Source: Sphingomonas sp. IC-11
GTDB taxonomy: Bacteria > Pseudomonadota > Alphaproteobacteria > Sphingomonadales > Sphingomonadaceae
Direction: 5' to 3'
Assembly: GCF_021043365.1 (NCBI RefSeq)
Contig: NZ_JAJNDU010000002.1
Span: forward strand, 124,001-188,000
DNA length: 64,000 nucleotides
Of the stretch, positions 53,192-60,600 are shown piece by piece. Position numbers and translations under genes: made by a program. Below the pieces are notes generated by a model. The model was not told where the DNA came from. It did no database searches and saw nothing but the letters and a program-made list of their open reading frames with translations. How positions within the stretch are numbered: position 1 is the stretch's first letter; every line of letters starts with the position of its first letter.

Positions 53192-53887
53192 GTGGTTCCA
53201 CTCTTTCGCGCAATTCTGGCCGGCGGATCGCTGCGCGATCGGGTGGTCGCCAGTGCTGGTGGACTGGCGGGAATCGTAATCACCGCAGCGGTGAGTTTCC
53301 TTCTGCTGAAGGACATGGCGCCGCTGCCGATGATTGTCGCTCCGATGGGGGCGTCGGCCGTGCTCGTGTTCGCGGTGCCGGCCAGCCCGCTTGCTCAGCC
53401 ATGGCCAGTGATCGGGGGCAACATCATCTCCGCTCTGGTCGGGATCACCGTCGGGCGGCTCGTGCCGGATGTGGCGCTGGCCGCCGGCGTGGCGGTAGGC
53501 GCTGCCATCCTGATCATGTCGCTGCTGCGCTGCCTGCACCCGCCGGGCGGTGCGGCGGCGCTGACCGCCGTGGTTGGCGGGCCCGCCGTCGTATCCGCGG
53601 GCTATCTATTTGCGCTGGTGCCGGTCGGGATCAACGCCGTGCTCCTGACCCTCGCAGGTTTGCTGTTCCACCGCTTCTCCCACCATTCTTATCCCCACCG
53701 CGCCCCTTCGCTGCCCCAGCAGACCGATCGCGTCTCGGACCCTCATCCCGAGGACATCGATCGCGCACTTGCTGACCTCGGCGAGACGTTCGACATCAGC
53801 CCCGAAGACCTCGCGTTGCTCGTCGCCCGCGTGTCCCACCATGCAAGGATAAGGTCCGGGCAGGGCAGGAGGCGCGGAGCTAGGTAA
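53192..53887 (+). CDS. HPP family membrane protein
   Basis: 231 residues, four or five helices: RVVASAGGLAGIVITAAVSF, MGASAVLVFAVPASPLAQP, GGNIISALVGITVGRLVPDV, and LRCLHPPGGAAALTAVVGGP with the eponymous HPPGG. The C-terminus has DIDRALADLGETFDISPEDL, normally followed by CBS domains in longer homologues; here none remain. HPP proteins are suspected nitrite/anion transporters. It may naturally end here. Start MVPLFRAILAGGSLRDR, six bases after DUF885; a GTG codon. Confidence 0.85.
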   Translation: MVPLFRAILAGGSLRDRVVASAGGLAGIVITAAVSFLLLKDMAPLPMIVAPMGASAVLVFAVPASPLAQPWPVIGGNIISALVGITVGRLVPDVALAAGVAVGAAILIMSLLRCLHPPGGAAALTAVVGGPAVVSAGYLFALVPVGINAVLLTLAGLLFHRFSHHSYPHRAPSLPQQTDRVSDPHPEDIDRALADLGETFDISPEDLALLVARVSHHARIRSGQGRRRGAR

Positions 53888-54089
53888 CGGAGCTCAATGC
53901 CCCTTGTGGCCGAGCTGCACATCCAGCTCAGCCTGAACGCGGCCGAGCGAAGAGATAAAGGAGCGGTCTGCCATGGGCTGAGCAGTTGCGCCTCGCTGGA
54001 GAAACCAACGGTCACTCCGCGAACCATCGAGAGAATAACGGGAAAGGCCGAACTTTGCCTTGGGCCTGGCGCCCGTGTTCGACGGGAAG
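53888..54089. other. Chromosomal flank left of the island
   Basis: About 200 bp between the HPP stop and the tRNA-like 3' segment. Short frames on both strands show no domain. It would be the sequence downstream of the tRNA gene before insertion. Confidence 0.4.
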
Positions 54090-54110
54090 TGGTGCCGCGT
54101 GCAGGACTCG
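54090..54110 (-). other. Probable attachment-site half: 3' end of a tRNA (attR-like repeat)
   Basis: Read on the minus strand: CGAGT (end of a T loop), CCTGC (3' T stem), ACGCGGC (3' acceptor strand), A (discriminator), CCA. Exactly 21 nt in tRNA register. The next bases upstream on that strand (AG) do not continue a TTC loop, so identity ends inside the T loop where tyrosine integrases cross over. The 5' acceptor would be GCCGCGT, fitting tRNA-Thr. It marks the left end of the island whose integrase is at the right edge. Confidence 0.7.
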
Positions 54111-54164
54111 CTCAATGCCTGTAAGTATCTGCGCTAGAAACAATATATGTCTTAGGCTTGGTAT

Positions 54165-54186
54165 GTGGCCCCCACCGTGGCCCCCA
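54165..54186. repeat. Direct repeats GTGGCCCCCA beside the island end
   Basis: Two copies (54165-54174 and 54177-54186), 12-bp period, 55 bp inside the island boundary. Position suits integrase arm-type or excisionase sites. By eye only. Confidence 0.45.
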
Positions 54187-54366
54187 AGTCATCGCGCTTA
54201 GGTGCAGCGGGGAGCCTGTTGCTGCGTCCCCGGCTTTTCCCTGATCATGCCCCCGTGTTACCCCAATTTCCTGGCATGATTGCACAGGAATTGCACCGCG
54301 CGGCCACTGTGTTCAGCGAGCGAAGTTTGTCTGCTCGCTGGTGCCGTATGAAGCGGATCGACTTGC

Positions 54367-55134
54367 ATGGCGCTATCCCCCGCCTACGATGGCATCATGG
54401 ATAAGGCGATCCGCAATCCGGTTTGGTCGAGGGATGAGTTGATCCTCGCATTAGACCTTTATGTTCAGACCGGCGGCAACCCGACCGGCAAGGACGATGA
54501 AGCTGTTGAGCAGTTATCTGTTGTTCTGAACAAAATGCATCGGCTGAACGGCGGCGGCGGCAGCGACACCCTTCGAAACCGCAATGGTGTCTATCTTAAA
54601 GTGATGAATTTCCGTTCGTCAGATCCTGCTTATCTACAACAAGGCAAGGTCGGCATGACGCGGGGCAATCGCCTAGAGGCGGTGTTATGGAAGGAATACG
54701 AAGGCCGGTCTGCCGATCTAGCAGCGGATGCAGCGGCAATTCGAGAAGCGGTCGCCAACGCCGATGAAGCGGTCGTTGCAAAATTGCCAGCGGCTGAGCC
54801 TTACGAAGGCGAGGAAGGCGGCGTCATCATGCGCCTTCACAAGCGGTATGAGCGCGACCCCAAGCTTGTGAAAGAGAAGCGTAACGCTGCAGCAGCAGCG
54901 GGGTCGTTGGCTTGCGAGGTATGCAATTTCGACTTTGAAGCAGCCTATGGCGAGTTAGGGGCCGGCTACGTCGAGGTGCATCATACAAAGCCCGTCCATA
55001 CCTTACACCGCAGAACCAGGACTAAGCTTTCTGACCTTGCCGTACTGTGTGCTAACTGCCACCGAATGGCACACCGAAAACGAATCCCGTTGGATTTAGA
55101 GGCGGTCCGCCTAGCGCTCCGCTTCAGAAGATAA
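54367..55134 (+). CDS. HNH endonuclease, McrA-like
   Basis: 255 residues (ATG 54367; ATG 54397 is also possible). C-terminal HNH with zinc ligands: CEVCNFDFEAAYG, EVHHTKPVHTLHRRTRTKLS, LAVLCANCHRMAHR, with catalytic His in VHH and two C-x2-C pairs. The N-terminal ~110 residues (NPVWSRDELILALDLYVQTG, NPTGKDDEAVEQLSVVLNKM, GMTRGNRLEAVLWKEY) resemble the helical head region of ScoMcrA-type HNH proteins (recalled, not searched). Such proteins cut modified DNA (type IV restriction). Convergent with the two-gene unit to its right. First gene inside the island. Confidence 0.82.
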   Translation: MALSPAYDGIMDKAIRNPVWSRDELILALDLYVQTGGNPTGKDDEAVEQLSVVLNKMHRLNGGGGSDTLRNRNGVYLKVMNFRSSDPAYLQQGKVGMTRGNRLEAVLWKEYEGRSADLAADAAAIREAVANADEAVVAKLPAAEPYEGEEGGVIMRLHKRYERDPKLVKEKRNAAAAAGSLACEVCNFDFEAAYGELGAGYVEVHHTKPVHTLHRRTRTKLSDLAVLCANCHRMAHRKRIPLDLEAVRLALRFRR

Positions 55135-55152
55135 ATTCAACCCTAGTCGTTC

Positions 55153-55764
55153 TTACTCGGAACGACTAGATATGTACTCTTCTTTTATTCTAAGTAGCGA
55201 AAGTGCATTGAAACACATTCTATAGAATGTGTAGCAACTCTCTTGCAAAAGCATAATTGACAGAGACAATAACGCCTTAGAGGCGAGGCTTCTAAGATGA
55301 GAGACATAGTACCATACATCCGCCGTCAGCGGCGACAGACGAGGCTGAAGTCCTGAAATAAAGTTCGGGACAGTTAAATCCAGCATCTGTATCAGAAGCG
55401 TTGCCACACACGTTAGCGCCAGTGGAATAAAGTAAGCGACGTTAAAGCGAAAGTACATCGCTAGCTGTCTTATCACCCTTATGTCGTCACGATCCTCGGC
55501 ATACAGCGGCTTTGGTAGCCCACCCACACTTTCCAAAGCTATTGGAAACATTGCCGCAAAGGCGAAGCCGATCAGAATAGAAAGTGCGGTGACAAGCACC
55601 GAAATATTATCGTCGCTTAGCCCGTCAACGAACAAGGAAAGTATGACAGAAGCAAGCGCTTGCACCGCAAGCCTAAAGCCGTGTCGTTCGGCCGCCTGCG
55701 TTTGCTCATCCCGATAGGTGCCGTAGTTGTCACTTACGATATTCCATAAACGAGCAGAACTCAC
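55153..55764 (-). CDS. Four-helix membrane protein, unrecognised
   Basis: 203 residues. Hydrophobic spans at about 31-48, 54-77, 105-128 and 160-184, with a charged N-terminus (TYRDEQTQAAERHGFR) and a connecting cytoplasmic-type loop (KPLYAEDRDDIRVIRQ). No signal peptide or enzymatic motif. Its ATG overlaps the stop of the 310-aa gene upstream by four bases, so the two are translationally coupled. A/T-rich codons unlike the flanking chromosome suggest transfer. I do not recognise the family. A membrane effector is conceivable, by analogy with pore-forming defence effectors; that is inference. Confidence 0.75.
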   Translation of the reverse strand: MSSARLWNIVSDNYGTYRDEQTQAAERHGFRLAVQALASVILSLFVDGLSDDNISVLVTALSILIGFAFAAMFPIALESVGGLPKPLYAEDRDDIRVIRQLAMYFRFNVAYFIPLALTCVATLLIQMLDLTVPNFISGLQPRLSPLTADVWYYVSHLRSLASKALLSLSIMLLQESCYTFYRMCFNALSLLRIKEEYISSRSE

Positions 55765-56693
55765 CGTCGCAAACCCGGTGTAACAACATTGTCCAGAACG
55801 CGAACCATTTCGTTCTTTACGCTATCATAGTCCAATAACCCATTGGGGGGAACCGAAACGGAAAGAGGGAACCTTGTGGCAACATTATTGTCGCCGAGAA
55901 GGTACACTGTATACTGATGCCCGTCCTGTCGCATCAAAACGGTGCAGCCGGCAATGTCCTCATCGTCAATGTCCATCAGATCGCCTTGTGACATTATTTT
56001 GGCAAGCGCGGCCTTTCTTGCCTCCATCGAACCTTTAACTTGGGGCACCAGCCCCTTTACATCACGCTCGAATTCATCGCCGTATTCAGAGCCTCGAACT
56101 ACGAATACGCCGGTCTTGGAAAATAGGCTCTTGCTACCCAACTTCTTACCAGGTCGGTTTAGGGCCACCTTCAGTTCGACCGGAGTTCCACTACCAAGTT
56201 CATGGCGCAAACTACTGAATGACTTCGACCTTACTACCGACTCATTGGTTTGCAAAGTCTTGGAAATGAAGTAGCTAAGACCGTCGTAGTCGCCATAATT
56301 GCCTAAGTATTGACTCCCGACCACTATGCGGCCGTCACGACGGTAATCAACAATGTAGTGAAATGTTCTTAGGTTCAGGCTATCAGCATCTATAGTGCCC
56401 ACTTTCGTGTTGCGATACTCCTGCCCGTAATACGCACCTTCGAACCTGCCGAAAATTCTCGCGACAGAAATATCCGTTACTTTAAGAAGAGGTATTTTCT
56501 CCCCCTGCTTTATCAACCTAATTTCGGCTTCGTCGCTGAAGTCAATGGGAGTAACATCGCGCAGCCGTGCCCCCAGTTTGGCAAATTCTTGAGCGGTGAA
56601 ACCCGTCTCTTCGCTCTCAGGCTCGCCACGCTTCCGCTTAACGAGGTAGTGAAACGACGCTGTGACTTGGTTCGTACGTTGCCGCTTCGCCAT
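55761..56693 (-). CDS. 310-aa soluble protein, unrecognised, coupled to membrane gene
   Basis: 310 residues starting MAKRQRTNQVTASFHYLVKR; ATG preceded by GGGAGAGTTT. The ORF runs 69 bp further upstream to 56762 but that part has no ribosome site. Mostly alternating beta-strand-like segments: KIPLLKVTDISVARIFGRFE, GAYYGQEYRNTKVGTIDADS, LRTFHYIVDYRRDGRIVVGS, GVFVVRGSEYGDEFERDVKG; a helical late part (SMEARKAALAKIMSQGDLMD). C-terminal region with HQYTVYLLGDNNVATRFPLS. No catalytic motif I can name. Overlaps the downstream membrane gene (ATGA). Same strand as the serine recombinase, 95 bp away. Codon use is unlike core genes. Confidence 0.75.
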   Translation of the reverse strand: MAKRQRTNQVTASFHYLVKRKRGEPESEETGFTAQEFAKLGARLRDVTPIDFSDEAEIRLIKQGEKIPLLKVTDISVARIFGRFEGAYYGQEYRNTKVGTIDADSLNLRTFHYIVDYRRDGRIVVGSQYLGNYGDYDGLSYFISKTLQTNESVVRSKSFSSLRHELGSGTPVELKVALNRPGKKLGSKSLFSKTGVFVVRGSEYGDEFERDVKGLVPQVKGSMEARKAALAKIMSQGDLMDIDDEDIAGCTVLMRQDGHQYTVYLLGDNNVATRFPLSVSVPPNGLLDYDSVKNEMVRVLDNVVTPGLRR

Positions 56694-56788
56694 AAACTCT
56701 CCCTTGCCTCCGATTGGTAGCATACGGCACTTGGCTGGCAAGGGATGAAACTGTGTGTTCAATCAAGCATTCTTGTTCAGGCCAGCGT

Positions 56789-57520
56789 CTAATTGACTCG
56801 TTTACCTGAAGCAGCCGGCTCGACTGCAGCCGAGCGCATTGGTGAGGGATGCCGAGCATCAAGTATGCGCTTCACTTGCGAAGCCTGCCACACCCCACCG
56901 CGCGGCGTCGTGATCCCGGCAGCGTTCAAGCCGGCAGCTATTTCACGTAGGGACTCAGCGCCAGAAGTCCTTACGACTTCAATATGGCGCAGGACCTTAG
57001 CTGCGCGCTCTTCGGAAGCCTTCCCGCGAACAGTAGCACTAGCCGCAGGACCTTTGCGAAGGTCTTCTACATTCCGCCTCGCCCCACCTAGCTTGACGCC
57101 GCGAGCCTTCGCTGCTGCCAATGCTTCTATAGTGCGGCGAGATATCGCCTTCCGCTCGGCCTGGGCGACCGCCGCCATGATATGGATCGTAAGTTCGTTC
57201 GCTTCCGGCATATCCGCAGCGACGAAGCGCGCGCCACTGTCTTGTAGTGCAGCAAGGAAGGCCACATTGCGGCTAAGGCGATCAAGCTTCGCGACGACGA
57301 GAGTGGCACCAGTCAATTCGCAGAGAGAAAGCGCCTGTTCCAACTTCGGTCGCTGATCGACCTTACCGGACTCAACCTCGACGAACTCGCCAGTAAGGTC
57401 CCAAGCGCCGCCATTAAGATAGTCAGTGACGCTTTTGCGCTGCGCATCGAGTCCTAGACCGCTTCTGCCCTGCTTTTCGGTGCTGACCCTGTAATATGCC
57501 ACGAACTTGCCGTTTGCCAT
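56789..57520 (-). CDS. Serine recombinase (resolvase family)
   Basis: 243 residues. N-terminal resolvase domain: KFVAYYRVSTEKQGRSGLGL with the catalytic Ser in RVST, GATLVVAKLDRLSRNVAFLA (RLSR), ANELTIHIMAAVAQAERKAI (AE-R). After residue 150 a helical DNA-binding part, KASEERAAKVLRHIEVVR, REIAAGLNAAGITTPRGGVW, similar to the Recombinase domain, ends at KRILDARHPSPMRS. Single-ATG start next to a 20-bp inverted repeat. Probably DNA inversion or resolution within the island. Confidence 0.93.
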   Translation of the reverse strand: MANGKFVAYYRVSTEKQGRSGLGLDAQRKSVTDYLNGGAWDLTGEFVEVESGKVDQRPKLEQALSLCELTGATLVVAKLDRLSRNVAFLAALQDSGARFVAADMPEANELTIHIMAAVAQAERKAISRRTIEALAAAKARGVKLGGARRNVEDLRKGPAASATVRGKASEERAAKVLRHIEVVRTSGAESLREIAAGLNAAGITTPRGGVWQASQVKRILDARHPSPMRSAAVEPAASGKRVN

Positions 57521-57524
57521 TGTG

Positions 57525-57566
57525 CTGTTCCATATGTCGCAACGTGCGTTGCCATATATGTAACAG
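57525..57566. promoter_or_regulatory. 20-bp inverted repeat next to the recombinase start
   Basis: Left arm CTGTTCCATATGTCGCAACG, right arm CGTTGCCATATATGTAACAG, 17 of 20 complementary, 2-bp spacer, ending four bases from the recombinase ATG. Size and symmetry suit a serine recombinase crossover/res subsite or self-repression operator. Confidence 0.6.
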
Positions 57567-57785
57567 CAGTTTGTATTTGCGCAAACGGCAAAGTGCGTGA
57601 TGCATGAATTGGTCCGTCGCGAGCAAAGGTATCAGGAAAGACGCTTGGACGACCGCGGGCTCTGTCTAACAACCAGCAGCAGGTATCTGCGCAGCTAGGG
57701 CATTGCGGGTGTCACCAGGCAAATTGGCTAAGCGCTACAGCGTGTCGCGTGCTGCAATCCAACGGGTAGAAAAACGTGCTGTCTA

Positions 57786-57827
57786 GTTTGCGGACACAGG
57801 AGTGTGGTTTGCGGACACATGAGCGTG
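57786..57827. repeat. Two tandem 21-bp repeats upstream of the secreted-protein gene
   Basis: GTTTGCGGACACAGGAGTGTG then GTTTGCGGACACATGAGCGTG (2 mismatches). Lies 48 bp before the 154-aa gene's start, in a 355-bp gap (57521-57875) that shows no gene on either strand. Possible operator or iteron-like site. Confidence 0.6.
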
Positions 57828-57875
57828 GCAATTTTCGGTGCCGATCATTAAGCCCCTTCTGACAGGGGAAAGCGA

Positions 57876-58340
57876 ATGATGTTTAGGTTTGCATTGGCGG
57901 TGCTACTCGCTGGGGCGGCGGCTACAGCAGCTTCCGCGCGCGATATCTACATGGTCGACTTCAACGAACACAGTGATGGATCGTATGTCGTGTTTGTTGA
58001 CAAAGATACGGTTGTTAAGTCCACGCCTACGAACGCGCGCATGTGGAGTCACATCGGCACTCTTGAAAACGGCTCGGTTAATATTGAGACGTCATTTATT
58101 CAATATGATTGCTCTGAAAAGTCGTATCGATTTCTACAGTCGGGCATATATGACCGCGTTGGACGATTTATAAAGTCCGCGCCACCAACTCCAAAGCAAT
58201 TTATTGCGCCGAACACAATTTCAGAAATTCTTTGGTATGTCGCTTGTTCGGGGAGTGTACCAGCGGCATCTTTCCGATTGGGCGATAAAAGCGTTTATGA
58301 AGGTGCAGGACAGGCACTTAATGCGATTACAAATAGATAA
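57876..58340 (+). CDS. Secreted protein, surface-adhesin-E-like
   Basis: 154 residues with a signal peptide (FRFALAVLLAGAAATAASA), mature part with YMVDFNEHSDGSYVVFVDKD, TSFIQYDCSEKSYRFLQSGI, SEILWYVACSG. Two Cys (in YDCS and VACSG) may form a disulphide. The W-x-x-x-CSG ending pattern recalls the adhesin protein E domain; assignment is loose. AGGGGAAAGCGA precedes the tandem ATGs. A/T-rich codons. Function unknown. Confidence 0.65.
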   Translation: MMFRFALAVLLAGAAATAASARDIYMVDFNEHSDGSYVVFVDKDTVVKSTPTNARMWSHIGTLENGSVNIETSFIQYDCSEKSYRFLQSGIYDRVGRFIKSAPPTPKQFIAPNTISEILWYVACSGSVPAASFRLGDKSVYEGAGQALNAITNR

Positions 58341-58460
58341 GGAAAGGGTATCTAAAATGCAGAGCGATGAGGCGCCGCTTACGACAATCATCCCAAGTAA
58401 TTAACCGCAATCAGGGATGCGCAATCTCGCACTATATCCTTCAACAAGCCCTTTCGTGCC

Positions 58461-58985
58461 GTGCCGATCAAACTAGGCCCGCGTTACAGGGCGAAGCGCC
58501 AGAAAGGGCGTATGCGCCGCATCGGATTGCCAGTGGCAGTAATTAGCGCCGCAGCGGCTATAGGAACCTTGGTAGGGGTATATCCAGCCTTGGTCCCGGC
58601 AAGCGCTAGCCGGTCTTCTATAGTCACCTATGACGAACCGCTTTCCGGCTGTGCTGTCACAGATGGCGACACGATCAGATGCGGTGATGAACGCATAAGG
58701 CTGTTAGGCATCGACACGCCAGAATTGCCCGGTCATTGCCGGCGTGGTCGCGACTGCGTGACGGGCGATCCATATGCCGCGACCGCTAGCTTAGAAGCCG
58801 CGCTAACAGGCTCTCTGACAATCAATCGTGTGGGCGAGGATCGGTACGGACGAACGCTAGCGCGCGTAGCTGGTACTAAGGGCGATTTATCGTGTTGGCA
58901 GCTTGCAAGGGGGCACGCCGTCTACAAGCCCAAGTGGGATGATGGGATGCGGGTGGCTCGTACCTGTCCCGGCAGCATTCCGTAA
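58461..58985 (+). CDS. Thermonuclease-family (SNase-like) exported nuclease
   Basis: 174 residues. N-terminal basic stretch and membrane helix (GLPVAVISAAAAIGTLVGVY), then SNase OB fold: AVTDGDTIRCGDERIRLLGI, DTPELPGHCRRGRD, EDRYGRTLARVAG. The equivalents of the catalytic Arg, Glu and Arg (in IRLLGIDTPE and DRYGR) are present. Ca2+-dependent DNA/RNA cleavage outside the cytoplasm, or anchored in the membrane. GTG start at 58461, weak ribosome site. Plausible barrier to incoming DNA. Confidence 0.82.
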   Translation: MPIKLGPRYRAKRQKGRMRRIGLPVAVISAAAAIGTLVGVYPALVPASASRSSIVTYDEPLSGCAVTDGDTIRCGDERIRLLGIDTPELPGHCRRGRDCVTGDPYAATASLEAALTGSLTINRVGEDRYGRTLARVAGTKGDLSCWQLARGHAVYKPKWDDGMRVARTCPGSIP

Positions 58986-59080
58986 CGGCTGCTTGCGCCA
59001 TCCAGGCGCTGCAAGAGCGAACCGACCCCCCTTGTTTTGCGTTCTCGTTACGTTCTATTCGGTCGTCACGGAGAATCGCA

Positions 59081-59272
59081 ATGGACACCATCAGCACAGA
59101 CCACCTTGCCGCCTTGATTGAGGCAGCGCCTTTGCGTGCAGTCACGGGGCTTAGCGCCGCCAACGAGGCTCTACGCTACTGGTCTACGCGGGAGCTTGCC
59201 GAGTTCATTGTAGAGGGTCTTGAGCGCCCTTGGACGGTGCAGGACAAAGCGCAACTGCGCTTGCCACTCTGA
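59081..59272 (+). CDS. Small hypothetical protein, 63 aa
   Basis: MDTISTDHLAALIEAAPLRA, VTGLSAANEALRYWSTRELA, EFIVEGLERPWTVQDKAQLR. ATG preceded by CACGGAGAATCGCA. Helical, no signal. Similar small ORFs occur in sphingomonad islands; no function known. Confidence 0.5.
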   Translation: MDTISTDHLAALIEAAPLRAVTGLSAANEALRYWSTRELAEFIVEGLERPWTVQDKAQLRLPL

Positions 59273-59443
59273 CCAACCCATTGCGCCCTTGCAGCTATGG
59301 TTGGCGGTATACGGTCGCTTAGCGAACTCTGCCTTATCGCGGCGTCTATTGCGGTTCCTGGCCGTCGAAAACCACCCGTCGAACGTAACGCCGTAAGTTA
59401 GCTCGGAGTTCAGGGTGTCGATGGCTCGCGGTTCGCACGCTAT

Positions 59444-59782
59444 TCAGTTCCGAAAGAACGGCATCCGCTCGACAGCGCGAAGATTTCGTGTTTGCTTGCT
59501 TCGCAAACGATCCGCTTGAAATGCGAGCGCCTGCGCCTTTGCAAGGGAGTCTGCCGCTACTGCCTCTGACTCGAGCGCAAGGACGCGAACAGGATTATCA
59601 CGCCTGTCGCGGGACACCTTCGCATAGCTTGGATCGCTAAAGGCTCGGTTGAGGTAATGGCCTGCCAGTAGATAGTGCGCCCTTGCGGCTTGGGGGCAAC
59701 GCGCTTCGTTGGCCCGCTTCAACTCCACTTCGGCCCGCTGATGGAAGTATGCGGCGTTTGAATCCTTGTGCGTGTACGTCAT
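59444..59782 (-). CDS. Hypothetical helical protein, 112 aa
   Basis: Predicted long helices with basic and acidic residues: YFHQRAEVELKRANEARCPQ, AARAHYLLAGHYLNRAFSDP, AVAADSLAKAQALAFQADRL. Reads like a two-helix protein of the type often found next to small regulatory genes in sphingomonads. No domain recognised. Confidence 0.5.
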   Translation of the reverse strand: MTYTHKDSNAAYFHQRAEVELKRANEARCPQAARAHYLLAGHYLNRAFSDPSYAKVSRDRRDNPVRVLALESEAVAADSLAKAQALAFQADRLRSKQTRNLRAVERMPFFRN

Positions 59783-59927
59783 CTTTCTGCCCTCGCATCA
59801 AAGACTTCGGTAGCCTACGCACCTTCTGCTTTCAGCATGGGCGTGTCGCTTACAAGATTTACCTAGTGCCGCTTTTCAGCGGGGAGGCGAGCGCGCCTGC
59901 CTTTCCAGCGAGGCGAGGGCCCAAGGG

Positions 59928-60107
59928 TTAATCGGCTTCTGTCAGGCCTGCCCATTCGCGAAGTCGGTGAAGGTCCGTTTCGAGAGCGCGGATTTGAAGA
60001 GCTATCAATCGCCGGCTGTCGGGATCGATCCGGTCAAATAGCTCTTCTTTGTATGTTCTCGTTATTTCCGAGCGCGTCGCAAGCATACTCGAAATCAGTG
60101 CCTTCAT
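59928..60107 (-). CDS. Small hypothetical protein, 59 aa
   Basis: MKALISSMLATRSEITRTYK, then EELFDRIDPDSRRLIALQIR and ALETDLHRLREWAGLTEAD. GAGGGGGTGAGAATC precedes the ATG at 60107. Amphipathic helices, no domain. The upstream 17 codons of the frame are not supported. Confidence 0.5.
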   Translation of the reverse strand: MKALISSMLATRSEITRTYKEELFDRIDPDSRRLIALQIRALETDLHRLREWAGLTEAD

Positions 60108-60181
60108 GATTCTCACCCCCTCAAACGCAAAGATTGCGTTTCGAAGGATGGGAGTCAATTTACCATCTTAGTTAGTATAAA

Positions 60182-60249
60182 CCTGCGCACGCCAACGGTC
60201 GGTTATTCATGCAACGGTGAAGGTGAAAAGATGGCCTGCCGTGCGCAGG
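60182..60249. repeat. Perfect 10-bp inverted repeat, 48-nt spacer
   Basis: CCTGCGCACG and CGTGCGCAGG, in the 200-bp gap between the 59-aa and basic small ORFs. Could be an RNA stem or protein site. No tRNA T loop inside. Confidence 0.5.
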
Positions 60250-60303
60250 TGCTAGTAAGAATTCCGGCACAGCAGCAGTAAAGCTACTTTGCCCCGGAAA
60301 TGC

Positions 60304-60450
60304 TCATCTGGTGCCTAGGTGAGCCTTCGCCGCAGCCTTAGCTTGGGTGACGCTCTTGCCCTTCCGGCTCTTCGGTGTGGGCTGATCCTGTTCCACAGCC
60401 TTCGCCGCCTTCATTCCGGGCTTACGCCCTAGACCAAGCGCCTTCGCCAT
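60304..60450 (-). CDS. Small lysine-rich protein, 48 aa
   Basis: MAKALGLGRKPGMKAAKAVE, then QDQPTPKSRKGKSVTQAKAA and AKAHLGTR. Strongly basic with an alanine/lysine repeat, like small histone- or nucleoid-like proteins. ATG 60450 has no good ribosome site. Codon use does look coding. Function unknown. Confidence 0.4.
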   Translation of the reverse strand: MAKALGLGRKPGMKAAKAVEQDQPTPKSRKGKSVTQAKAAAKAHLGTR

Positions 60451-60469
60451 CGCAAACAGTGTAAGTAAA

Positions 60470-60491
60470 AGTGATTAGTAAGTCTATCACT
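60470..60491. promoter_or_regulatory. AGTGAT/ATCACT palindrome upstream of small basic ORF
   Basis: Six-bp arms about 10 bp apart in an A/T-rich stretch 20 bp before the ORF at 60450. Possible operator. Confidence 0.3.
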
Positions 60492-60600
60492 AACGGTTGT
60501 GCGCAAGACCAAGTCGGAATATAGATGATTTCTCACCGGAGCAATTCGGCTCTGGTGTGACACACCCCTCTATAGGAGGTTCAGAAGAAAGTGAGTAGTT

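Noticed and set aside
53894..54115. 73-aa minus-strand frame after the HPP gene
   Set aside because: Includes the tRNA-like 3' segment, and shows no domain; likely non-coding flank.
54030..54144. Plus-strand frame containing VFDGKWCRVQDSLNACKYLR
   Set aside because: It looked like a gene fragment, but it crosses the tRNA 3'-end repeat and has no start or longer homology.
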